This document shows positions 30,340 through 41,179 of a stretch of DNA of 64,000 nt, in pieces (within the stretch, counting starts at the first letter, position 1; each line of letters starts with the position of its first letter). Under the pieces are notes generated by a model that worked only from the letters and a program-made list of their open reading frames with translations, was not told the DNA's origin and did no database searches. The position numbers were made by a program, and so were the translations under genes. Source of the DNA: Nosema muscidifuracis (taxonomy: Eukaryota > Microsporidia > Nosematidae); contig JAIOKI010000020.1 of assembly GCA_028335825.1 (NCBI GenBank), positions 186,001 through 250,000 on the forward strand. Direction: 5' to 3'.

Positions 30340-30700
30340 GTATAACTTCTTTTAATAACAAATTTTATGTTATTTAATTAAATATTAGGACTTTAATTAA
30401 ATTACGTGTATTTTATTTTATTATATAATTTATTTTAATAAAAAAATTATCTTATTCACTTAAATTAAATTAATATTTTATTGTATAATTTCTCTTAATA
30501 AAAAAATTATCTTATTAAATTACGTGTATTTTATTTTATTGTATAATTTCTCTTAATAACAAATTTATGTTATTTTATTGTATAACTTCTTTTAATAAAA
30601 AATTATCTTATTTAATTAAATATTAGAACTTTAATTAAATTACGTGTATTGTATTTTATTGTATAATTTCTTTTAATAACAAATTTATGTTATTTAATTA
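30340..30700. repeat. Repeat array upstream of enolase
   Basis: Three irregular copies of TTAATTAAATTACGTGTATTTTATTTTATTGTATAATTTCT-like sequence joined by AATAACAAATTTATGTTATT. The array occupies the divergent intergenic region between the tetraspan gene and enolase. Confidence 0.75.
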
Positions 30701-30856
30701 AAAAAAAATATTTTTAAAATGATTGTTTTTAAGATATACATTTGATAAAAAAGGTGCCATCAATCTCTTTGATTTTACTTAAAAATGAACAAATAAAATT
30801 AAATAAAAAAGTCATTTGTTTATCAAAATATAAATATCAGATTGCAAAAAAAAGCT

Positions 30857-32104
30857 ATGAAACTTAGTGATCTCAATTTAGAATACAAAAGTAGAACTAT
30901 CTTAGATAGTAGAGGCAATCCAACTTCAGAAGTCGATATAATTTATACAGATAAGACATTCAGATCATCGTGTCCATCAGGAGCATCTGTAGGTCAAAAC
31001 GAATGTCTTGTTCTTGTAGACAATCGAACTAAATATAATGGAAAGAGTATTGATGATGTGCATCATATCATTAAGGATGTTATATGTCCGTTACTAAAAG
31101 ATTCGAATGTTGATCCATTGGACTCTACGAATATGGACAAAATATTGTTAAGTATCGATAAATCAGATAATAAACAAAACGTGGGTGTTAATTCGATACT
31201 CCCATTTTCGTTATCTTTCTGTAAACTTTCAGCTTATTTAAATAACGAACTTCTTTTCAATTATATAAGTAGATTGTACGGTAATAAACCGAAAATGCCA
31301 CTTCCTCATTTTAATGTATTAAATGGAGGTAAACATTCAGGAAATGAGTTCAGTATTCAAGAAATTATGATAGCATTCGAATCAAATGATATAAGAGAGA
31401 ATATAGAAAATGCCAGTGTATTCTACCAAGAACTTAAAAAAACAATTACCAAACATTATGGTGGAGCATTTACTAGTGTAGGTGATGAAGGTGGATTTGC
31501 ACCTCCTATAAAATCCATGGATGAAGCTATTCTTCTTCTTAAAGAAACAGGAGACAATTGCAACAAAAAAAATTTTAAGATAGCTATTGATGTAGCAGCA
31601 AACAGTTTCTATGAGAATGAAAGTTACATAATGAATGGTGTAAAAATGTCTACAGAAGAGTTATGTGATTTTTATATACAACTTATCAATAAGTATCCAA
31701 TGATATACAGTATAGAAGACCCATTTTCTGAAGAAGACATCAAAGGATGGGAAATGTTTAGTAAAAAAGCTCCAAGAAATTTAAATATTGTAGGTGATGA
31801 TCTAACAGTGACTAATACTAATGCTGTTAAGTTCGCTGGTAAAAATTTTCTTTGTAACGTACTTTTGGTTAAACCCAATCAAATAGGATCAGTTACTGAA
31901 ACGTTAGAAGCTGTAAAGATAGCTAGAGAATATGGTATGAAAATTATGGTATCTCATCGTAGTGGAGAAACTGAAGATACATTTATATCACATTTAGCTG
32001 TAGGAATAGGATCTGAATATATCAAATCTGGGGCTCCTTGTAGAGGAGAGCGTGTATCAAAATATAACGAATTGTTACGTATTTACGAAGATTTGAATAA
32101 ATAA
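30857..32104 (+). CDS. Enolase
   Basis: 415 residues. All enolase landmarks are visible: SRTILDSRGNPTSEVDI at the start, HFNVLNGGKHSGNEFSIQE, GDEGGFAPP (catalytic Glu), KIAIDVAANSFY, YSIEDPFSEEDIKGW, GDDLTVTN, LLVKPNQIGSVTETL (catalytic Lys) and VSHRSGETEDTFISHLAVG. Converts 2-phosphoglycerate to phosphoenolpyruvate in glycolysis, central to microsporidian energy metabolism during spore stages. Slightly shorter than yeast enolase (437). Start at ATG 30857; upstream in-frame codons reach only a TTG. No CCC tract, one of the few genes here without it. Codon use is less AT-extreme than neighbours, as expected of a highly expressed gene. Confidence 0.97.
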   Translation: MKLSDLNLEYKSRTILDSRGNPTSEVDIIYTDKTFRSSCPSGASVGQNECLVLVDNRTKYNGKSIDDVHHIIKDVICPLLKDSNVDPLDSTNMDKILLSIDKSDNKQNVGVNSILPFSLSFCKLSAYLNNELLFNYISRLYGNKPKMPLPHFNVLNGGKHSGNEFSIQEIMIAFESNDIRENIENASVFYQELKKTITKHYGGAFTSVGDEGGFAPPIKSMDEAILLLKETGDNCNKKNFKIAIDVAANSFYENESYIMNGVKMSTEELCDFYIQLINKYPMIYSIEDPFSEEDIKGWEMFSKKAPRNLNIVGDDLTVTNTNAVKFAGKNFLCNVLLVKPNQIGSVTETLEAVKIAREYGMKIMVSHRSGETEDTFISHLAVGIGSEYIKSGAPCRGERVSKYNELLRIYEDLNK

Positions 32105-33449
32105 ATTTTCAGCTTGTTTATCTTTACATTATTTACATATTTAAATAAATGAATATATTTTTAATTTAAAAAATTTATCTTTAATAAATAAATATAATTA
32201 CATTTTTATTTGAAGTACAACTCAAATAAATAGAAATTCATAAAATTACTAGTAAATTTTTTTAATAATTAATTACGACAGACTTTATGATTACTCTATT
32301 TCGTTAAAGTTATAATTTACATCACATTTACCCTAACCTTACATATTCTGTTAAATAATTATTAATTATTATAAATTGTATTTTTTTAATTATTATAGAT
32401 CATATTATTTTAAATATTATTTTATTTTTAATTATATTTTATTTTTAATTATATTTTTTTTCAATTATTTTGATATATTTGACAGATAAAATATTATTTT
32501 ATTTATACTTTACATTTTGTTCATGGTTAATGAATTAAAAAATTGAAAAGTTAAGGTAAAATATTCAAATTTTAACTAATTAAACAGATCTAATTTTTAT
32601 ATTAGTTTAGAAAATAATTGAAATAAGGGTGTTTAATTATTGCTTTCACTATTTATAGGTTTATTAAGTATTAATAAATTAAACATAATTATTGTTATAA
32701 AGTAAAAACTTAAATGATATCAATACTCTTAAATTAAATAATTAATAAAACATTATATCTTTTAGTCTACTAGTAAAAAACATAAATTTTATTTATTTTG
32801 TCTACTATTCTAAAAAATCTTCATATATTAGAAACATACTTGTAAATAATTAAAAAATACACAAGCATTCTAAAAGTTTTATATTAAAAATAAAAAAATT
32901 ATTTGTCTAATAATTTATTTATTACAAAGCATATCATTTATCCTTGCTCTATATAAATTTTTATTTCCTAAATTGAAATATAATTGTTTTATTTATTAAA
33001 AACTATTCTTTACATTTAATAATTTTAATTAATTCTATTATTATCTCTATAATAAGACTATTCTATACTTCTAGAAATAAAAAATCTTCTTTATGTAATA
33101 ACTGATTTCTAATAAATTAATTTATTGAATTTATGATTTAATAATTTAATTAGTATCTTCACAAAAAATCAAATATTTCTTTATTACATTAAAGAACATT
33201 TTTAATAACAGAATAATTTAATCTTGCATTTCTTATGGTAATATTTATTATTATAAATAAATGAGTACTTGGAAGTAATAATAAATAATTAGAGACTGAT
33301 TAAGATACTTATTATGTGAAAAAGTATTTTAGAATATTTATTTTCTTATCACTATACAATAAGAAAATAAATCATTTTGAAATTTATATTATTATCTACA
33401 TAATATGATATCATATAATAATTTTTAATTAAATTTATTTTTTAATAGT
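32105..33449. other. Long AT-rich spacer, no gene recognised
   Basis: About 1.3 kb of low-complexity DNA downstream of enolase with dense stops in all frames. No tRNA-like motif. Confidence 0.55.
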
Positions 33450-33860
33450 TTACAAATATTTGACTGTAACAATAATTCTAATTACGTGGAACTGATGCTT
33501 ATTTATTGAATATTTTAAAGGTATTTTACAATATTTGACTAAAAACAATAATTCTAATTCACTTTAAGTTAATATTCATTTATTGAATATTATTAAAGGT
33601 ATTTTACAATGTTTGACTGTAACAATAATTTTAATTACGTGGAACTGATGCTTATTTATTGAATATTTTAAAGGTATTTTACAATATTTGACTGAAACAA
33701 TAATTCTAATTCACTTTAAGTTAATATTCATTTATTGAATATTATTAAGGGTATTTTACAATATTTGACTGTAACAATAATTCTAATTCACTTTAAGTTA
33801 ATACTCATTTATTGAATATTATTAAAGGTATTTTACAATGTTTGATAATTTTTCATTTAT
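33450..33860. repeat. Five-copy ~76-bp tandem array with two alternating unit types
   Basis: The marker TTTGACTG (or variant) recurs near 33458, 33534, 33612, 33687, 33764 and, partly, 33841, a spacing of 75 to 78 bp. Type A units carry ACGTGGAACTGATGCTTATT; type B carry CACTTTAAGTTAATATTCATT; the order is A-B-A-B-B. All end in TTTATTGAATAT and a GGTATTTTACAAT block. It lies just upstream of the CorA-type gene. Confidence 0.9.
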
Positions 33861-33933
33861 TGTTTATCAAATATTCTCCTTTATTTCTTATCCAAAAATT
33901 TAAATAAATTTGCCGTTCTTTTATTATAAACAA

Positions 33934-35157
33934 ATGGCTAAAGTAATACACAAAAAAAGTAATCTAGATATAATTTATGAAATCATCACTATATACAGAA
34001 AAATGAAGCGTGGTAAGAATAATCAGAATATATACAGGATGCAGTTCAATATAGATCATGAAGAATCAGAACATACTCTTCAAGAAAAAATTGAAGATAG
34101 TGGAAAATTTATAGATTTTTGTAAATATAGGAATTTGGATAATAAAAAATACATGTTTTATTCAGAAGAGACTACTCTTATAGAATCAGATGATTTGTTT
34201 AGTAATATGAATATTTTAAATAATAAATACTATTGGTTGAATATATTTAATCCAAGTGAGAAAGATTTAGAAATTCTTGGTACTTTCTTAGGAGTACATG
34301 ACGTTACTCTAATAGATATTAGGGAGAAAAATACAGAAGAGAAATTAGAACATTTTAAGAATTATATTTTTATATCATTGAAGTTATTAAGTACATGTGA
34401 TCTTGGTACAGAAGATATAGATTTTAATATATTAATTTTTAAAAATTTTATAATAACGACTCATGATAAACATTGGAGTGGAATTAGAGATATTTTGAAT
34501 TTCTTATCTACAATATCTCAACATACTACTCTTTATCCAGATTGGGTATTTTATTCTATTATTATAGAATTCTTACAGGATGTTAAATATGTATTAGAAA
34601 ATGTTAAACCGGAAAGTACTGCACAAAAAGCTTGTAATAGGAATATTAATTATGAAATGGGGGATAATCTTAAACAAAATTTTGAGATGGTTTATCAGTT
34701 ATACAATTTTAGACAATTTATTCGACCCAAGATAATTATTCTAGAAAAAATGCGAAAATCGAGTATTAAAGCTCCACGTCACATTCTTCCACTTTTTAAT
34801 GATTGTTACAAAGATTTTAAAAGACAGCAAAAACTTGCTATGGAATATAATGAAATATTAGAAAGATCTCAAGATCTTTTTCTTGCTCTCGTTGATATGG
34901 AACAAAGTAGAGAAGCTAATGAAATGAATAAAGCTATGAATAGATTCACACAAATTGCTTTTGTATTTTTACCTTGTCAAACTATAGCAGGATTATGGGG
35001 AATGAATGTTACTGTACCATGGCAAGATAATGGAGGAAATGGATCAGTTTTATATTTTTGGATTCTTTGTGCGCTGGGTCCTTTGTTTAGTTTAGTTGTT
35101 TATTATATTTACAAGTTTACTAGAAAATCTGAGAAGAATAAACGTGGTTATAAATAA
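33934..35157 (+). CDS. CorA/Alr-type divalent cation transporter
   Basis: 407 residues from ATG 33934. Large cytosolic N-terminal domain and two C-terminal membrane segments, with the signature GMN in AGLWGMNVTVPW (about 353-364) at the end of TM1. The preceding long helix (MEQSREANEMNKAMNRFTQIAFVFLPCQTIAGLWG in outline) is the typical stalk. TM2 is LYFWILCALGPLFSLVVYYIYKF. The sequence after GMN (NVTVPW) is like fungal Alr1/Mnr2 rather than mitochondrial Mrs2. Imports Mg2+ as a pentamer. No CCC tract; an in-frame TTG 24 bases upstream is not a likely start. The last 15 codons are part of a 71-bp repeat that continues past the stop. Confidence 0.9.
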   Translation: MAKVIHKKSNLDIIYEIITIYRKMKRGKNNQNIYRMQFNIDHEESEHTLQEKIEDSGKFIDFCKYRNLDNKKYMFYSEETTLIESDDLFSNMNILNNKYYWLNIFNPSEKDLEILGTFLGVHDVTLIDIREKNTEEKLEHFKNYIFISLKLLSTCDLGTEDIDFNILIFKNFIITTHDKHWSGIRDILNFLSTISQHTTLYPDWVFYSIIIEFLQDVKYVLENVKPESTAQKACNRNINYEMGDNLKQNFEMVYQLYNFRQFIRPKIIILEKMRKSSIKAPRHILPLFNDCYKDFKRQQKLAMEYNEILERSQDLFLALVDMEQSREANEMNKAMNRFTQIAFVFLPCQTIAGLWGMNVTVPWQDNGGNGSVLYFWILCALGPLFSLVVYYIYKFTRKSEKNKRGYK

Positions 35158-35391
35158 AAAAATTTAATATATTTTTAATTTACAAGTTTACTAGGAAATC
35201 TGAGAAGAATAAACGTGGTTATAAATAAAAAAATTTAATATATTTTTAATTTACAAGTTTACTAGAAAATCTGAGAAGAATAAACGTGGTTATAAATAAA
35301 AAAATTTAATATATTTTTAATTTACAAGTTTACTAGGAAATTTGAGAAGAATAAACGTGGTTATATATAAAAAAATTTAATATAATATATT
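35108..35391. repeat. Four 71-bp tandem copies of the CorA gene 3' end
   Basis: Copies begin at 35108, 35179, 35250 and 35321. The first encodes the real C-terminus (YKFTRKSEKNKRGYK and the TAA). The next three repeat the same bases (TTTACAAGTTTACTAG and onward) as non-coding DNA, with one to three substitutions each. The unit thus joins coding end, stop and 3' flank. Confidence 0.95.
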
Positions 35392-35394
35392 TTG

Positions 35395-35682
35395 TTAAAT
35401 TAGTTTGTATTTTTTTATAAATCCACATATACATTTAACATTAAAAAAATATTCTTTTCCTTTTTTTTCTATATTTGTTTCACAATTTATTGTTGGTATT
35501 CTTATTCTATAACATTTATAACAAATAGATCTTTTTATATTCAAAGGTATTTTTACTAAGAATTTATTTGATAGAAGGATGATCCTTTGTACTAATTTTT
35601 GATGCATATCAAATTCTTTAAGTTTTAATGCCATTTTGTACATGTAATTTAATTTTATTAAGATTGTCGTATTCTTCTTCAT
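35395..35682 (-). CDS. RNase P/MRP protein subunit Rpr2/Rpp21/Snm1-like
   Basis: 95 residues. A basic helical N-terminus (1-40), then KIPLNIKRSICYKCYRIRIP with Cys-54 and Cys-57, and a second knuckle CICGFIKKYK with Cys-84 and Cys-86. This is the Rpr2/Rpp21 zinc-ribbon pattern 'R..KR.iCk.C...L.pg......i......C..Cg...ky'. The family supports tRNA 5' processing by RNase P (Rpr2) or rRNA processing by RNase MRP (Snm1); the two cannot be told apart here. Normal size for the family core. The stop lies just beyond the last 71-bp repeat copy. TCCTTC replaces CCC before the ATG. Confidence 0.75.
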   Translation of the reverse strand: MKKNTTILIKLNYMYKMALKLKEFDMHQKLVQRIILLSNKFLVKIPLNIKRSICYKCYRIRIPTINCETNIEKKGKEYFFNVKCICGFIKKYKLI

Positions 35683-36340
35683 TCTGAAGGATAAAAATTT
35701 TAAGAAATATTTTTTTTATTATAAATACTGTTAGAAGAAGTCCTAACTGTATATTGAGAAATCTTCTTAATATAAGACGTATCAGGAGTAATAATGAGAA
35801 CTAAAATCTCTGATATATTCACATCATCTATCAATCCAATGATACAAAATGTAAACATAAAAATAAAGGAAGAAAATTCTAGTTTAAGGAATAAAAGAGA
35901 AACTATAAGTTTAGAATATTGTTCTTAATAATAATTTAATTATTATAATCTTCAAATATAAATAATATGAACAAAAAAAGGACATGAAATTGAAAAAAAA
36001 ACTTAACAACACTGAATTTATGGAATCAGTCAAAGGCCAGCTTATACATTCATCTCAATATTTAATCCATCATTACAAAATTTTTATTTACTATCAATGT
36101 ATATAAAAATTTTAAAATATGACAGTTATTTATTTTTTAACTCCTAATAATGTATAAGATATTGAAGAAAGCATAATATTCATTAAAAAGAGTTAATAAC
36201 TAGAAAATTAGAATTAAATTTTAACTTCGTATATGTATGAATAATATTGTTTATCAATATAAATACTACCAAATAGATGCACATTAAATATTCTGTACAT
36301 AAAGTTATTATATAAAGTTCATGTCCATTCTTAGAACAAG

Positions 36341-36490
36341 AAAGCTTTAGATATTTAATATATAAATTTCGAAATTTAGCATTTATTTATGTTAGATAAT
36401 GGAAAAGCTTTAGATATTTAATATATAAATTTCGAAATTTAGCATTTATTTATGTTAGATAATGGAAAAGCTTTAGATATTTAATAAATA
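36341..36490. repeat. 63-bp tandem repeat, about 2.4 copies
   Basis: Copies start at 36341, 36404 and 36467 with AAAGCTTTAGATATTTAATA; the first two are essentially identical over the full 63 bp, which argues for recent duplication. The third is partial. Confidence 0.93.
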
Positions 36491-36890
36491 AAATTTTTAG
36501 TATAAAATTATAATGTAAAATATTTCTACTATAAAACACTTCTAGAATAAAATTATCAATATAAAATCTATTCCTTGATATAAAATACTTCATTATAAAA
36601 TATTTATACTATAATATTTTCAATAAAATTATCGATATAAAATCTATCTCTTAAAACTATTAATATAAAATCTATTCCTTGGTATAAAATATTTATACTA
36701 TAAAACACTTCTAGAATAAAATTTTTAATATAAAATTATTTATAAAATCTATCTCTTAAAACTATCAATATAAAATCTATCTTTTAAAATTTTTAATATA
36801 AATTATTTATAAAACACTTCTTTTAAAATTATTAATATAAAATTTATTCCTCCTATTAATGTAAAATTCCTCTAATATAAATCTTTTTTA
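36491..36890. repeat. Degenerate TATAAAATCTAT-type array
   Basis: TATAAAACACTTCTAGAATAAAATT and AATATAAAATCTATTCCTTG-type units recur irregularly up to the CCCCC at 36893-36897 of the Upf1 gene. Confidence 0.7.
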
Positions 36891-36902
36891 AACCCCCTTA
36901 TT

Positions 36903-39059
36903 ATGAAATGTACATACTGTGATATTCCAATAAATCTAGTAGAATGTTCAACTTGTAACAAAAAATTTTGTAATTCAAGAAGTTTATCATCAATCTCTCA
37001 TATAATATTCCATCTAGTAAAGACTAAACACAAAAGTATAAAAATATCAAATACTGATATAAACTGTATAAAATGTGGTGAAGATAATATCTTCAAACTA
37101 GTTAAATTAAATATTAAATTGTATTGTAAAGAATGTTGTGATCAAGGAGATCTTATTGTAGATGAAAGATGTCTTACTATAATAGAATGTCCTAATATAG
37201 ATACAGGAAAAAAACTTACTAAACAACAAATGACTGAAATAGAAGAAAAATCAGCTTATACTCTTCCAACTGTCAAATGTAAATTTGAACCTGAAGAATA
37301 TGTTAATGTATTTAGTACATTGATAGATGCAGAATGTCAGAAAGAAAAAGAAATTAAAGAAAGTATGAGACAGATTAATGTAGTAGTAAGATGGGATAAT
37401 ATGAAATATGGATACTTCTATTTTCATAGATCTGATGCTGATTTAAAAATTAATATAGGAGATGAGATCAGATTAACTCATAAGAGTGGATTAGTTATAA
37501 CAGGATTTATAAGTAATGATAGTTTTACAGAAGAACTTAAATTTGAAGTAGATCATCCTGGAGATTATCCTAGAAGTGGATATACTATTGAATATATTTG
37601 GCGTGGTGTATGTTATGAAAGAATGAAATGGGCTCTTAACAAATTATATATGTCATATTTAAGAAATCAATCTGAAGATTTATCTATATTTGAATATTTA
37701 ATTAAAGGTAGTAAAGAATTCGTTAATAATAATTTAGATATAGAAATGGCACCTAATCTACCTAGATTAAATAAATATCAAGAGATATCTGTTAAAGCTG
37801 CTCTAAGTAGAAAAGTTACACTTATACAAGGACCACCTGGAACAGGGAAAACTTTAGTATCAGCTGCTATAGTTTATAATTATGTAAAAAAATTTAAAGG
37901 AAAAGTCTTAGTAGTAGCACCAAGTAATACAGCAGTAGATCAATTAACTTTAAAAATTCATAAGACAGGATTAAAAGTTTTAAGGGTCATGAGTAGACGT
38001 AGAGAATATACTCAATCAGATGTAAATTTTTTATCGTTACATGAAAATATTAAAGAATTACAAGATACATTAAAAATTAAGACTACTTCATCAGAAGAAG
38101 AAAATGAAACTTTGAAGAGACAACTTTTAAGTCAAGCAGAAGTTATTACATGTACTTGTGTAACTGCTGGTCAGAAAATGTTTAATAAATTGAAATTTTC
38201 TTGTGTATTAGTAGATGAAGCAGTACAATCTACTGAACCCCTTAATATAATCCCATTAGTATACGGTTGTAATAAATTAATACTGGTAGGTGATCATAAA
38301 CAACTTGGTCCTACTATTTTATCTAAAAAAGTTGCTAAAGCTGGTTTTAAACAAAGTCTTTTTGAAAGATTAATTTCTGTTGGTGTTTCTCCTTATATTT
38401 TATCTCTTCAATACAGAATGCATCCCGATTTATGTGAATGGCCTTCTGAAACTTTTTATAATGGAGAGTTACAGACTGGTAACAGATTATTTCATAAGAT
38501 TAATATAGGAATACCTCATAATTTTTTCTACGCTTGTTATGGTAAAGAAGAAGTTAGTGCTAGTGGTACATCATTTGTTAATCCAATGGAAGCTTTATAT
38601 TGTGAAAGTATAATAAGACATCTTTTTAAATCAGGTATAACTGAAAATCAAATAGGTGTTATTACTCCATATGAAGGACAAAGATCTCATATATTAAATA
38701 GGATTTTTGGATCTGAACCTGGTAATTTAGAAATAAGCAATGTAGATGGATTTCAGGGTAGAGAAAAGGATTATATAATAGTTAGTTTAGTTAGATCTAA
38801 TTTATATCAAGGAATAGGATTTGTAGGTGATAAAAGAAGAATGAATGTAGCACTTACTAGAGCTAAACATGGTCTTATTATTATTGGTAATCCAAGTACA
38901 ATGATAAAACATGAAATGTGGAGATCTCTACTTGAATTTTATGAGAAGAAAGATTTAATCTTAGAAGGACCATTGGGAGATTTAAGAAAAATGTCATTGG
39001 TTAAACCTAAGAAAATATTTGATTTTAGATCCATAGCAGAATCTATAAATTTACAGTAA
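36903..39059 (+). CDS. UPF1: Upf1 RNA helicase
   Basis: 718 residues; CCCCC tract 5 bases before ATG. N-terminal Cys/His-rich domain (CTYC, CSTC, HIIFHLVKTKHK, CIKC, CKECC; about 3-80), the Upf2-binding region of Upf1. Domain 1B follows, then superfamily 1 helicase motifs: QGPPGTGKTLVSAA (about 308-322), APSNTAVDQL, VDEAVQSTEP (DEAx box about 436), GDHKQLGPT, LQYRMHP, VDGFQGREKDYIIVSLVRSN and GDKRRMNVALTRAKHG. Central ATPase of nonsense-mediated decay. Shorter than yeast Upf1 (971) because both the N-terminal extension and the C-terminal tail are absent. The DEAx box reads DEAV instead of DEAT/DEAS. Confidence 0.96.
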   Translation: MKCTYCDIPINLVECSTCNKKFCNSRSLSSISHIIFHLVKTKHKSIKISNTDINCIKCGEDNIFKLVKLNIKLYCKECCDQGDLIVDERCLTIIECPNIDTGKKLTKQQMTEIEEKSAYTLPTVKCKFEPEEYVNVFSTLIDAECQKEKEIKESMRQINVVVRWDNMKYGYFYFHRSDADLKINIGDEIRLTHKSGLVITGFISNDSFTEELKFEVDHPGDYPRSGYTIEYIWRGVCYERMKWALNKLYMSYLRNQSEDLSIFEYLIKGSKEFVNNNLDIEMAPNLPRLNKYQEISVKAALSRKVTLIQGPPGTGKTLVSAAIVYNYVKKFKGKVLVVAPSNTAVDQLTLKIHKTGLKVLRVMSRRREYTQSDVNFLSLHENIKELQDTLKIKTTSSEEENETLKRQLLSQAEVITCTCVTAGQKMFNKLKFSCVLVDEAVQSTEPLNIIPLVYGCNKLILVGDHKQLGPTILSKKVAKAGFKQSLFERLISVGVSPYILSLQYRMHPDLCEWPSETFYNGELQTGNRLFHKINIGIPHNFFYACYGKEEVSASGTSFVNPMEALYCESIIRHLFKSGITENQIGVITPYEGQRSHILNRIFGSEPGNLEISNVDGFQGREKDYIIVSLVRSNLYQGIGFVGDKRRMNVALTRAKHGLIIIGNPSTMIKHEMWRSLLEFYEKKDLILEGPLGDLRKMSLVKPKKIFDFRSIAESINLQ

Positions 39060-39201
39060 AATGAAATAATAAAATGATTGGTTAGATGATTATTTTTATA
39101 AGTCAATTTATTAATGTTTTTTAATTTATCATAATATTTCATTTATATAATTCATAAGATATCAAATTTAATTAATAAGTCTAATATAAAATATTTATTA
39201 G

Positions 39202-41079
39202 TCATTTTTCATTTTTATTTTCACTCACAAATACAATTTTTTCTTCTATACTTTTTATCTTGTTCTTTACATTATTCTTTAATTTCTCAAATATTTCATC
39301 TTTTTTAATATCAGAACTTGTTTTAAATACATCGTTATTTTCAAGAGGCTTTTTATCTAAAATTTCATCAGTAACAGTTTTTTTATTTTCTGAACTTTTA
39401 TCTTTATTTTGTATCTTAGATTTAACTTCTTGTCTATTTAATATATTTGACTTGTTAAAATCGATAATATCTTCTTCATTCAATTTATGATCATTTTTAT
39501 TTATCTTAACTTGTTCATTAGTATTAAACTTAGCTTGTTCATTGTTATTTATCTTAGCTTGTTCATTGGTATTAAACTTAACTTGTTCATTATTTAATTC
39601 TTCTTTAATTATTTTATCTTTTATTATTATCTCTTCTTTAATTAAATTATCTTCTATTATTATCTCTTCTTTAATTAAATTATCTTTTATTATTATCTCT
39701 TCTTTAATTAAATTATCTTCTTCATTTATATCATCTCTTTCAAGAAGATTTTGTCTTACTTTTTTACACATCTCTCTTATATAAAAAACTTTGTCATTAT
39801 CAAAATGATTTAACCAGTTATTATTCTTAAACCCTAAAATATCTAAAAACTTTACACATTCTTCTATAAGAGTCTTTCTATATCTCCAATTAAGATCAAA
39901 ATCTCTAAATAAATTTATAATTACCTTATTTTTATCTTCTACACTAAAATACTTCATAATTCCCATCTTTTTAACTAAAACTTTTTTATAAACAGAATTA
40001 TCACTTAATTCTATAACAAATTGATTAATAAATGAATTATCTTCTATAATTTCATCAATATAATCTAATATATTAATTCTAATTTTTTCTGATACATAAC
40101 TTATATCTAATTTTATAAGTAATTTAAGTATTTCTATTAATTCATTACGATTATCTTTTTCTTTTCTATAATAATTTATAAATAATCTACTTATTTCTAC
40201 AAAATCATTGATTTTTAATACACTTAGATTTTTAAAACAATTAGTACTCCATTTGATAAAATACTGATAATTATAAATACCTTTTTTTAGAAGTTCATCA
40301 TTCATTTCCAAATTATTTTTAAGTTTTTCATAAATATTTATACTTATATTCTTAATTATTAAATGTTTGTATCCACTCTGACTATAATGTATAAGTTTTT
40401 GTAAAAAATCTTCATCTTCTTTATATTCAAGGTATATGCAAATATTTTCTATAAAGAAATTCAAATTTGAATCTTCATATTCAAGAAGTAAATTCTTTAA
40501 TTTACTATCTGTATCTTCATTTATACTTAGTTTCATTAATAAATCGTTGATTCCGTCATTATTTTTATTTTGATGAGATAATTTCATTTTAAGTAGAAGT
40601 AATTCAATAAGAATATCACTTCGTTTATTGTATTTATCTAACAATTTGTTAATATTTTCAAAATCATAATTAATCCTGTATATATAAGTAAAAACATCAA
40701 CTACTTGTTTAAGACAACAATCCATAATAGGAGTACACAGTATAAAAAAAGAATTTTCAAATTCTTCTTTCATTTTTGTATTATCAATATCTTTTTGTAA
40801 ATCCTGTTTATAAATAAATTTAAGTTCAATATCTTCATGTTTAATATCGTAAATACGAAATACGAGTGAACATATATCATCGTAAATTATACAACCATAA
40901 GTGTAATCTTCTATATTAACATGTATAAGTATACTTAATACATCTTGTAACTGACCACTTCTGTATATATCTATTAGGTTCTTATATATCCACATTATAT
41001 GATGAGGATTTGATGTATCAATGTTTTTGATCTTCTCGTTAATTGTGCTTCCTTTTAGATAATTTATGCGTAAATTCAT
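39202..41079 (-). CDS. Helical-repeat (HEAT-like) protein with repetitive acidic/basic tail
   Basis: 625 residues. The first 440 are all-helical, with repeated amphipathic pairs. One unit near the end (NWRYRKTLIEECVKFLDILG, about 402-421) resembles the HEAT repeats of PP2A regulatory A subunits or PP4 subunits ('nWRvR..l.e.lp.la..lg'). Residues about 450-535 are two repeat tracts: four copies of NLIKEEIII[K/E]D-type 10 to 11-mers and four copies of NEQxKxN-type 8-mers. The rest is Lys/Glu-rich. No membrane segment. CCC lies 17 bases before the ATG. A scaffold subunit of a phosphatase or another complex is plausible but not shown. Confidence 0.65.
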   Translation of the reverse strand: MNLRINYLKGSTINEKIKNIDTSNPHHIMWIYKNLIDIYRSGQLQDVLSILIHVNIEDYTYGCIIYDDICSLVFRIYDIKHEDIELKFIYKQDLQKDIDNTKMKEEFENSFFILCTPIMDCCLKQVVDVFTYIYRINYDFENINKLLDKYNKRSDILIELLLLKMKLSHQNKNNDGINDLLMKLSINEDTDSKLKNLLLEYEDSNLNFFIENICIYLEYKEDEDFLQKLIHYSQSGYKHLIIKNISINIYEKLKNNLEMNDELLKKGIYNYQYFIKWSTNCFKNLSVLKINDFVEISRLFINYYRKEKDNRNELIEILKLLIKLDISYVSEKIRINILDYIDEIIEDNSFINQFVIELSDNSVYKKVLVKKMGIMKYFSVEDKNKVIINLFRDFDLNWRYRKTLIEECVKFLDILGFKNNNWLNHFDNDKVFYIREMCKKVRQNLLERDDINEEDNLIKEEIIIKDNLIKEEIIIEDNLIKEEIIIKDKIIKEELNNEQVKFNTNEQAKINNNEQAKFNTNEQVKINKNDHKLNEEDIIDFNKSNILNRQEVKSKIQNKDKSSENKKTVTDEILDKKPLENNDVFKTSSDIKKDEIFEKLKNNVKNKIKSIEEKIVFVSENKNEK

Positions 41080-41179
41080 TTATAAAGAATGTTGGGTATA
41101 AAAATATAAAAATATTAATAGAAGAATTTCTAAAGATCCAATGAAAAATTATCAGTTTCAGAATAAGCTAATTATTGAA

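Larger units (their letters stand above)
35683..36902. other. Long spacer; repeats in its second half
   Basis: 35683-36340 shows no gene. The second half holds the 63-bp repeat and the TATAAAATCTAT array listed separately. Confidence 0.55.
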
